64,000 nt of DNA, taken from contig OZ231127.1 of assembly GCA_965153355.1 (NCBI GenBank), positions 85,560,001-85,624,000 of the forward strand, read 5' to 3'. The position numbers were made by a program, and so were the translations under genes. Of the stretch, positions 55,180-64,000 are shown in pieces (positions within the stretch are counted from its first letter, which is position 1; the number at the start of each line of letters is the position of its first letter). The notes below the pieces were generated by a model that made no database searches, was not told the origin of the DNA, and worked only from the letters and a program-made list of their open reading frames with translations. Source of the DNA: Flaccisagitta enflata. Its lineage: Eukaryota; Chaetognatha; Sagittoidea; Aphragmophora.

Positions 55180-57610
55180 GGAAGAACATGATCGGAAAAG
55201 TGGATGAACCAAATCTCAATTTACTCAAACACGCACATATAAAGCCTTTACTAAATGTTAATGTTTCTAACCTCCTAAACTTCTCTCCCCTCCATTGTTG
55301 TCATCGTCGTCTCTTTTGTCATCCCAATTGACTTCGATCTTTCGTTTTCCGTCTTTGTCTGCAAGAGATTCACCATTTTTCTCAATCCGATTGGCTTGTT
55401 CCCAGTTATCCCTCGGTCCGTTAATTCACCATGCATCAGTCCTTTGTTGCTTTGGTCCGAGATAATAGTCCAAGAATTAACATTTTATTTACATTGTGTT
55501 TGTTTGTGTATGGGGGTTTAATGCCCCTGCCCACCCATCTGAAACATTTTGACCCCGCGACACTTGTCGCTCATGCACTGCATTGTGATTTGACATGATT
55601 TTGCCGTCTTTATCTGTCTCGTGATTTGTCACCTGTTTGTGAGCCTGAATATAGAGCGTGCCCGGTGCACGCAGTTTTGCTGTTGGGCATAAAGTTTTTG
55701 CTAGCTGCGTGCCCTGCTTGCACGCCTTTTACTCTTTTATTTTCTTTTATCTCCTTTTATCTCTCATGCTTTCTAAAAATGTTAAAAATAAGCGTTCTCA
55801 GCCTTCTTTTTGCCCTCGCTTTCATTCCTATCCAATCTCTAATTCATTTGTCCTTTTTTTATTCATTCACTTATTCACTCATTCCTTCATTCTTTCTTTC
55901 CTTTTATGAATCGCGAGACCAAAATATTGGCTTAAACTCCGCCTCTTTAGTTGCGGACACGCAACTCTACAAGATGCTTTGTCCGTCCGTCCATTGGTTT
56001 GCTGTTCCGTGAGCACAAGTCGAAAAGTGGGAAAACGATTGTTTTAGAAGCTTTTTATGTATGTGTCTGTGGAAGGGGGTTGGACGGGGCGTTGGGGGGG
56101 ATGAGGGTTCAGGCCCGTATATTCTTGCATATTCTCCCCCCCCCGGCAGGGGGGGGATAAAATCAAAGGATTTGGAAATGGGGAAGGAAATCAAAGGGTG
56201 GAAAAACGAAAAGATGAAAAATATAGAAGATTTTACACTTTTGACAGTACTAAAATGTAGGATTTAGTTACTTCAACACTATTTCATACTATTTAAACCA
56301 AAATAAAACTATATAGGGGGTATATGGGGAAGAAAATCAACTGTATTTCAACCCCCCGGAAAAGAAAATCGAAGGACCAGGGGGGGGAAAGAAATCAAAG
56401 GTCGTGCAACTATATACACCCCTGTGAGGGTTGACTGCCCCTGCTCACTCATCCGCAATATCATTATGTCCCCGTGTCACTTGTTCTTTATCTTTTCCTT
56501 TTGCCGTTTATAAATGTGACACTGAAATTTCACCCTCGTTTGATAAATCAGTGCTACTCTTTTCAACTGAGAAAAAAATGCCAATAATTATTGTTCTTAA
56601 GAACTGACTAGGAATGTATTAATGAACGTTTTTAATGATTGTGTGCATGAATGGATGAAAATTGAAATTGAATCAGTGCGAATGAAAGTGAATGAAAGTG
56701 AATAAAAGGAATGAAAGTGAGAATGTTAAAAGAATGAATATCGACGCCAGGATTGGCAGTTTTGCGCAGTTTTGACATTTGCGCGACAGATCAACTGATC
56801 AATCGACCAACCGACTTAGGGACAAACCTGACTTCCTGTAGATGTGTGAGGACACACATAAAAGTAAAGTCAAATTAAGCTTAACCTAACTCAATTTTGA
56901 TATAAACCTAGTTTTTTTTTTAACAAGGCATGAAAACGATCTAAAATTAAGAATGTTGTAGCTATTTCACTAGTAGCTTTCTCTATTTCTCTTGAAGATT
57001 TGAGAAAACAAGGACGGATACACGGCAATCCAGTCACGGATGGTTTGGCAGGAGCAGTAATGTGAAAAATGTTTTCAATTAAAAAATGTCACCGATGAAC
57101 CGACAGACCGACCAACACGGCAAGGTTTAGTCGCGTGTCCGCGACTAAAAATGTACAGATAAAAGTACCGGGCTTCTTTCCTTGTTGTGTACGCAAGAAA
57201 TTTGGGGGCGTGCCCAGCGTGCGTGCTCGGAAAAAATACTAATTTTAGGCCTGCCTATATTCGATCTGTCTTGAAATTAGTACTACCTTATTTCTTCGTA
57301 GTTTGATCTCTCTTTACCGCGTTTCTTCATCTTTGCTGTTCGAAGTCTTAGTTATCTCTAAGTTGGTCATTGTTCCTCAAGTCGCTCATTGGAAATATAT
57401 CTGGTTCCATGATATAGTGTATATAATGGTTTTAAAGTTCAAGTAGCTTCAGTAGAGAAAGACGGTATATCTGTTGGTCCTGTGCATAATCTACATTCTA
57501 AGCGCACTGTCCACTTCTATTGTTCTAATTCCTTCTCTGTTTTCATTGTCTCTCCACTTAAGGACCCGTGAGATTTGATTTTATTTCCTCCCCCTGCCTC
57601 GTGATTTTCT
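55180..57610. other. No gene recognised; homopurine, poly-C/G and dispersed-repeat remnants
   Basis: Includes C10/G7 inverted runs near 56135-56155, a CCGTCCGTCC remnant (55981), and 57013-57150, which resembles the first part of the left-arm insertion at 12600. Open frames are short and unlike known proteins. Confidence 0.5.
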
Positions 57611-58067
57611 TCTCCGCGACGTGTCGCATTGCATCACAAAATCTTTGATTTTTTTTCCACATCTCCAAACTCTTTTATTTTATCTCCCCCCCCCCACTCA
57701 CAGGGGGGGGGAATATTCAACTTTATACACGCCTGTAGCGTTTACAAGTAATGTTCAATTTCATTATCCAAAAAAGCAAAAAAAAATGGTCAAAGAATTG
57801 TATGCTCTGTTGAAGGCAATTGACGACTGGCTCTTGGCTCAAATAGGCGGAATGACGGAGATACTGAGAGAAAGCTTCTTAGCTTCTATCCTCAGTCATA
57901 TTATGTCCTAACTGTCTCTTCTCCTAACGCAGGGGCAGACAGACAGAAAATATCCAGGAGAGACTTAGAATATTTTGCCTTCTTTTCTCTATCGAACTGT
58001 ACTATATCGACCTGTAATTGATTTGATATTTGTTTCCTCACACCTCAACGTTTATTTGAAGTAACAT

Positions 58068-58070
58068 TAA

Positions 58071-58107
<37 letters not shown>
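58068..58107. repeat. (TTG)n microsatellite
   Basis: Thirteen TTG units. Confidence 0.97.
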
Positions 58108-58108
<1 letters not shown>

Positions 58109-58974
58109 TATAACTTTCAGTAGTCGGGCTCTCTCTTAAGACAATTATCAATTATTGATGGCGATGACGGTGCAATCGGCTGTGACCAATCCCTAGTCTT
58201 CCATCGATTCCCAAGTCTCCGATGAAAAAGCTCGAACCATGCAGAATTTGAAGTATAATACATTTCAAACCCCTCTTTTTAACCAAAATGAAATCAATCT
58301 TTCATATCAAGGAAAAATCTAACCTAAAACTTCTTTTATTCAATATTAGTCTAGTTACATAAGTGATAGTTTTATTGTCAGGAAAAAAAAGTCGGTCTTC
58401 TTTCTTTTGAGTGAGCATTTTAGCTCATCTAGCTCATTTGGCTTGGACGTTTTTTTTTTGCTGATTTTCAGTGCAATCAAATGCTTTTGATTTTATCTTA
58501 CAAATAAAAGGATTTGCAGTGACTGAAGACAAAAGTTTGTAAAATCACCAATGCTTACGACTTTTTTCCTCACGGCGATAGCCGCCATTGCTGGTAATCT
58601 ATGTTTGAAACAGAATCATGCTGCTCGAGCCAAGCAATGACCAGAAATTGAGGGAGTACACCATATCCACCTCAAAATGAATTTTCAGATTCGTTGATCT
58701 TTTACTTTCTCCTGTAATTTGACTGAAATACATTTTTATGCGTGATTACGTTACTACAAACGTTGAAATTTTTTAGTCGCGTGCCATGTGTCTGTCCGTC
58801 CATCCTCACTCAACTAGAGCAGCCGTGTATCTGGCCTTTTTATGTAACATAAGGTGACACATGTCCCTCTTCCTTATTTTTCAATTTGGGTATACTATCT
58901 TTGCTAAAAGTAACGCAGCAGTTTATAAGGTTTGATATGAAGCTCAAATACTTCAAACAAATGCCATTATTGTA

Positions 58975-59155
58975 TTATAATGACGAGTGTTGGCTCCCCA
59001 GCATCAATGATGGCTTGCATTTGCCTTGGCATGGATTGGTCGAGCTGCTGGAGGTTTTCGGGAATGATCGCTCTCCAGTCTCCAACCATTCCAGTGATTT
59101 TTTTCAGGCCCATATCTTGGACAATCAACTTTGTTTTGCTTGTAACTTTTATACG
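58975..59155 (-). pseudogene. Tc1/mariner-like transposase C-terminal remnant
   Basis: On the minus strand a frame reads 'KKITGMVGDWRAIIPENLQ' then 'SMPRQMQAIIDA', resembling the end of Tc1-like DDE transposases, where a Pro-x-x-hydrophobic/Leu-x-x-Ser-Met-Pro-Arg-Arg/Gln stretch precedes the stop. The expected final residues are out of frame and the catalytic acids are absent, so this is a decayed fragment. Family level is tentative. Confidence 0.45.
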
Positions 59156-59837
59156 AACTAAGCTAGAAATGCCAGGTTGGTCCCATTGTAAATCCGTTCA
59201 AAAATAAGTGAGTTATGACCCACAAAACATGAGCTATTTCATGGGGACATTATTTATCACTTTACTGAAATGACACTTTATTGTTTATCTACTTTCATTT
59301 GTAAACCATTAGACTTAGTCAGATGCAGGTTGCAGGGTTAGATAGATCTTTTGCTTTAGTTTTTTTTGTCATGAATTTCAATTGAATCTGACTTTGCAAA
59401 GGCGCTCAATTGATTAAAGCGACTGCTGCATTTCCTTCGGCGAAGATAGTAGTGAGGAACATGTTCCACCTTAAGAAATCAGTTTTGATCTTAGTAAGAA
59501 TCATTCTTCGATCTATCGATGCTGCTGTGTCCGCTGATTCCGCGGCCACGGTCATCACCAACATCGAAAAGGATGTTTCATCGGGATCCAATCAGGATCC
59601 AATCGGGAGCCTGTCCAATCCAATTGGTATCTGTCATCGGAGAAAGGACGGCATTGTCACTCAGCCCGAGGTTCTTCATTGGTAGTTCTGATAACGATGA
59701 TCGTAAGATTTGGAAAAGTTGTTGTTATCACTTTAGGATATGACAATCATTTCATGCGACATTCTAACATTTGAAATTTTGTGATTGGGGGCTTTCGATC
59801 CTTATCCTTCGGTAATTTCAGTCGGCGATGAGTTGAG

Positions 59838-60955
59838 TGTTTTTTGTCCTCGACGATCAGTTTACGTCGAGGACTATAACATAGCACTGATCGTGTAGTG
59901 AGTCGTTGTTGTGTGTTGTTGTTTGTTGTCGTGTCAACCCTTAAAAACTTGGGAACCAGTACTCAGATGTTGATGAAACTTGGTCAGTGTTATTTTTACA
60001 GCATTATTATCCTGTGTACCAACTTTCAACAACATTCATAAATATTTAATACCCTTTGCCTATTATTTTTGTAGTAATATTATTCCTGGACTTGTGCAAT
60101 TTACATAGGGGAAGGGTAGCAAAGGTTCACCAATGTTGTTCAAACTTGTTGTGAAGGTTACTTGCATCAATTTAAGCTCCCCTGCAAGATTTCAGATAAA
60201 TCTGAGTATTGGTTTAGAAGATATTAGGGTATTTAGCTAGTAGCATTAATTCCTGGACTTGTGTATTTTACATAGGGGAAGGGTAGTAAAGGTTTACCAA
60301 TGTTGTTCAAACTTGTTGTGAAGGTTCATTGTATCAATTAAAGCTCCCCCTGCAAGATTTCAGTTAATTCTGAGTATTGGTTAAGAAAATATAAGGGCAT
60401 TTATGATGTATCTAGTAATATTATTTCTTGGACTTAAGAATTTTTTCGAAAAAAAATTTTTTTTTTTTTGAAATTTTTTTTTTTTTGAAAAATTTTTTTT
60501 TTTGAAATTTTTTTTTTTTTGAATTTTTTTTTGAAAAAAATTTATTTTGAAAAAAAAATTTATTTTTTGAAAAAAAATTTTTTTTTGAAAAAAATTTTTT
60601 TTTTTAAAAAAAATTTTTTTCCTTTTGAATTTTTTTTTTTTTTTGACTTTAAGGTATGCAATTGGTAGCCGGGTCAGACCGAGTAGCCGGGTCAGACCGA
60701 GTAGCCGGGTCAGACCGAGTAGCCGGGTCAGACCGAGTAGCCGGGTCAGACCGAGTAGCCGGGTCAGACCGTGTAGCCGGGTCAGACCGTGTAGCCGGGT
60801 CAGACCGTGTAGCCGGGTCAGACCGAGTAGCCGGGTCAGACCGAGTAGCCGGGTCAGACCGAGTAGCCGGGTCAGACTGAGTAGCCGGGTCAGACTGAGT
60901 AGCCGGGTCGGACACCAAATAGACTACAGTCGAGGACTGTTGTTTTTAAGCTTTT
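59838..60955 (+). mobile_element. Hairpin-ended satellite-carrying element, copy C
   Basis: End hairpin 59848-59877 (GTCCTCGACGATC / CGTCGAGGAC), TGT-rich run, two to three tandem units of about 150-175 bp (59990-60425) related to those of copy D, an A/T homopolymer tract (60430-60650), an 18-bp satellite, and the closing stem 'AGTCGAGGACTGTTG'. Complete by comparison with copy D. Confidence 0.65.
60662..60910. repeat. 18-bp satellite AGCCGGGTCAGACCGAGT
   Basis: About 14 near-identical units. As 18 is a multiple of three, several frames stay open. Confidence 0.97.
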
Positions 60956-61218
60956 TGTAAGGGTGGAACAGTTCGATAATGAAAATGATGAAAAAAACAA
61001 AGTATGAAATTTGGGGGATGGTCACAGATCAATAATGATTTAACAAGATCAACATCAGTTCGAACTCAAACTAGAAATTAGAAAGACTTCACAGATCGAT
61101 TTTCAAACTTCTGCCACCGCACCCATTCATTGATGTTAAATAGCATTTCCCCATGTTTTTCATATTAATTTTGAATGTCGTCATTTCAACAAAGACTAGA
61201 TAACCTTGACAATTTTTT

Positions 61219-61515
61219 TTGATTCATACCCACTGTTTGGTTCAATCCTTTCATTGTCATAAAGGAAATCGATTTTTGGGTTACTTCAAAAATTCCTCCG
61301 AGCTTCATGTGTTCTTGGGGGATTTTAAATTGAGAAAATACCTGAAGGATGATGTTGTATGGTCATGGTACTTGGCTGTTATTCAGAGATGTGATTCTGT
61401 GATTGCCGACGTCATGTTTGAGATTAACATTGAGGGTCCTGATGCCACTTGGACAATCACTGGTTATCCCAGACGAGCCTATCATATAGCTGGTTGTGTA
61501 CCTGCCTTGAACTGA
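61219..61515 (+). CDS. Orphan ORF, possible terminal exon
   Basis: A frame of 98 codons with non-repetitive, coding-like composition ('VVWSWYLAVIQRCDSVIADV', 'TWTITGYPRRAYHIAGCVPA'). An AG at about 61263 could be an acceptor. No known family and no adjoining exons were found; it could equally be chance or transposon-derived. Confidence 0.25.
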   Translation: MIHTHCLVQSFHCHKGNRFLGYFKNSSELHVFLGDFKLRKYLKDDVVWSWYLAVIQRCDSVIADVMFEINIEGPDATWTITGYPRRAYHIAGCVPALN

Positions 61516-61659
61516 ATGTCAAGTGTCCACTCGTGACAGTCATGACTTGATATTATTGGATTATGTGCAATCGATTTCTTTTGTATTTATGGAAGTTTTG
61601 TCTTTCTTAGTTTAACTTTGATTTTTTTAAACCACCTTAGATATTTGTAACTTATCTTA

Positions 61660-64000
61660 TTATTGGATGATCGGGACTCTAGATCTAAAAGGATTATTGG
61701 TTGATCGTGACTCTTAAAAATGATCAAAGCTATCATTGGATGGTCAGCACTCTTGATCCTGACCATTGCATGTTTAAGACTTCCAACTGCGATTATTAGA
61801 TGATCGGGACTTGTGACTGTGATCATTGAAACACTTAGACTCCTGGTCATGATCATCGGATGATCAGGACTTGTGATCATGATCATCATATGATCATTTC
61901 TCCTGGTCATAATCATTGGATGATCACAACTCTTGTTCATGATCATCAAATGATCAGGATTCTTGGTCATGATCGTCCAATGATCAGGACTCCTGGTCAT
62001 GATAATCTGATGATCAGGACTCCTGGTCATGATCATCTGATGATCAGGGTCATGATCATCCAATGATCAGGACTCCCGGTCATGATTATCAAACTGATCG
62101 TTGGATGATCAAGAGTCCTGGTTGTGATTATCGGATGATCAAGAGTCCTGGTTGTGCTCATTGGATGATCATGAGTTCTGGTTGTGATCATTAGATGATC
62201 AAGAGTTGTGGTTGTGATCATTGGATGATCAAGAGTTGTGGTTGTGATCATTGGATGATCAAGAGTCCTGGTTGTGATCATTGGATGATCATGATTCCTG
62301 GTCGCGATCATTGGATGATCAAGATTCCTGGATGTAATCTTTGGATGATCAAGAGTCCTGTTCATGATCATGATCACAAAAGTGATGATCAAGAGTCCTG
62401 GTCATGATCATTGGATGATCAAGAGTCCTGGTTATGATCATTGGATGATCAAGAGTCCTGGTTATGATCATTGGATGATCAAGAGTTCTGGTTTTGATCA
62501 TTGGATGATAAAGAGTTCTGGTTGTGATCATTGGATGATCAAGAGTCCTGGTTGTGCTCTTTGGATGATCAAGAGTCCTGGTTGTGCTCTTTGGATGATC
62601 AAGAGTCCTGGTTGTGCTCTTTGGATGATCAAGAGTCCTGGTTGTGCTCTTTGGATGATCAAGAGTCCTGGTTGTGCTCTTTGGATGATCAAGAGTCCTG
62701 GTTGTGCTCTTTGGATGATCAAGAGTCCTGGTTGTGCTCTTTGGATGATCAAGAGTCCTGGTTGTGCTCTTTGGATGATCAAGAGTCCTGGTTGTGATCG
62801 TTGGATGATCAAGAGTCCTGGTTGTGCTCTTTGGATGATCAAGAGTCCAGGTTGTGATCGTTGGATGATCAAGAGTCCAGGTTGTGATCGTTGGATGATC
62901 AAGAGTCCAGGTTGTGATCGTTGGATGATCAAGAGTCCAGGTTGTGATTGTTGGATGATCAAGAGTCCAGGTTGTGATTGTTGGATGATCAAGAGTCCAG
63001 GTTGTGATGGTTGGATGATCAAGAGTCCAGGTTGTGATCGTTGGATGATCAAGAGTCCAGGTTGTGATCGTTGGATGATCAAGAGTCCAGGTTGTGATCG
63101 TTGGATGATCAAGAGTCCAGGTTGTGATCGTTGGATGATCAAGAGTCCAGGTTGTGATCGTTGGATGATCAAGAGTCCAGGTTGTGATCGTTGGATGATC
63201 ATGAGTCCAGGTTGTGATCGTTGGATGATCATGAGTCCAGGTTGTGATCGTTGGATGATCAAGAGTCCAGGTTGTGATCGTTGGATGATCAAGAGTCCAG
63301 GTTGTGATCGTTGGATGATCAAGAGTCCAGGTTGTGATCGTTGGATGATCAAGAGTCCAGGTTGTGATCGTTGGATGATCAAGAGTCCAGGTTGTGATCG
63401 TTGGATGATCAAGAGTCCAGGTTGTGATCGTTGGATGATCAAGAGTCCAGGTTGTGATCGTTGGATGATCAAGAGTCCAGGTTGTGATCGTTGGATGATC
63501 AAGAGTCCAGGTTGTGATCGTTGGATGATCAAGAGTCCAGGTTGTGATCATTGGATGATCAGATCCAGGTTGTGATGTGGATGATCAAGAGTCCAGGTTG
63601 TGACGTTGGATGATCAAGAGTCCAGGTTGGATCTGGATGATCAAGAGTCCAGGTTGTGATCGTTGGATGATCAAGAGTCCTGGTTGTGATCGTTGGATGA
63701 TCAAGAGTCCTGGTTGTGATCGTTGGATGATCAAGAGTCCTGGTTGTGATCGTTGGATGATCAAGAGTCCTGGTTGTGATCGTTGGATGATCAAGAGTCC
63801 TGGTTGTGATCGTTGGATGATCAAGAGTCCTGGTTGTGATCGTTGGATGATCAAGAGTCCTGGTTGTGATCGTTGGATGATCAAGAGTCCTGGTTGTGAT
63901 CGTTGGATGATCAAGAGTCCTGGTTGTGATCGTTGGATGATCAAGAGTCCTGGTTGTGATCGTTGGATGATCAAGAGTCCTGGTTGTGATCGTTGGATGA
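61660..64000. repeat. 30-bp GATGATCAAGAGTCC minisatellite, running off the window
   Basis: More than 70 units. They are degenerate and variable in length from 61660 to 62080, then nearly exact 30-bp units (core GGATGATCAAGAGTCC). Variant blocks are homogeneous: GTGCTCTTT units at about 62550-62850, GTGATCGTT + CCAG units at 62850-63560, GTGATCGTT + CCTG units from 63660. A short disturbed stretch lies at 63555-63650. All frames over it are artefacts of the 3n period. Confidence 0.97.

Noticed and set aside
59406-59743. Overlapping frames of 61-91 codons on both strands
   Set aside because: Each is open in several phases, with no domain, splice or repeat support.
62349-63575. 400-codon open frames on both strands
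   Set aside because: They follow from a 30-bp repeat without stops; no non-repetitive protein sequence is present.
62520-64000. CRISPR-like direct repeats
   Set aside because: Units abut with no unique spacers, and the setting is an animal genome.

Overview
The window is nuclear DNA from an invertebrate animal. Four animal-type genes are split by GT-AG introns whose phases match from exon to exon. About half of the sequence is microsatellite, minisatellite or transposon debris. No bacterial operons, tRNAs, rRNAs or CRISPR arrays were seen, and the exact phylum cannot be fixed. Satellite-carrying elements with a hairpin end, resembling the Helitron-like elements of molluscs and insects, fit a spiralian or other marine invertebrate but do not prove it.

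Layout. 1-13.5 kb, minus strand: the 5' two-thirds of an MCTP gene (multiple C2 and transmembrane domain protein). Twelve exons are resolved and the gene runs off the left edge. Its introns hold a 1.6-kb minisatellite, two long foldback elements and a broken LINE ORF1. 14-18 kb: a short Cys-rich membrane-protein exon on the plus strand and non-coding DNA. 18.2-24.5 kb, minus: a complete eight-exon LMBRD1 (lysosomal cobalamin transport escort protein, 629 codons). 25.0-27.3 kb, minus: the last four exons of a class III alcohol dehydrogenase (ADH5); its 5' exons were not found. 28.0-30.8 kb, plus: a Polinton/adintovirus-like cassette (spliced packaging ATPase, two small virion-type proteins, truncated spliced integrase). 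27.5-37.3 kb: several copies of a repeat that carries a degenerate minisatellite, and large palindromes. 37.6-38.6 kb, plus: two cadherin exons. 39-43 kb: microsatellite-dominated DNA. 53.3-64 kb: satellites, two more hairpin-ended elements, a Tc1-like remnant and a 30-bp minisatellite that runs off the right edge.

The main large-scale feature is an inverted duplication: 12.4-19.0 kb is repeated in reverse at 43.5-53.3 kb. The right arm carries, in mirror order, the last two LMBRD1 exons, the Cys-rich exon and the first two MCTP exons. Because each arm is a reference for the other, four insertions can be delimited to within a few bases against an empty or altered site. Two in the right arm have clean terminal inverted repeats and target-site duplications (3.08 kb with a 9-bp duplication, 1.31 kb with a 4-bp one), and neither could be assigned to a transposon superfamily. 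The left arm has a TA-flanked palindromic MITE and a block that contains a telomere-like array between inverted repeats.

The host genes belong to separate pathways (ER calcium/lipid C2 protein, lysosomal cobalamin export, formaldehyde/S-nitrosoglutathione metabolism, cell adhesion) and show no sign of joint function. All coordinates come from reading by eye; no similarity search was run.
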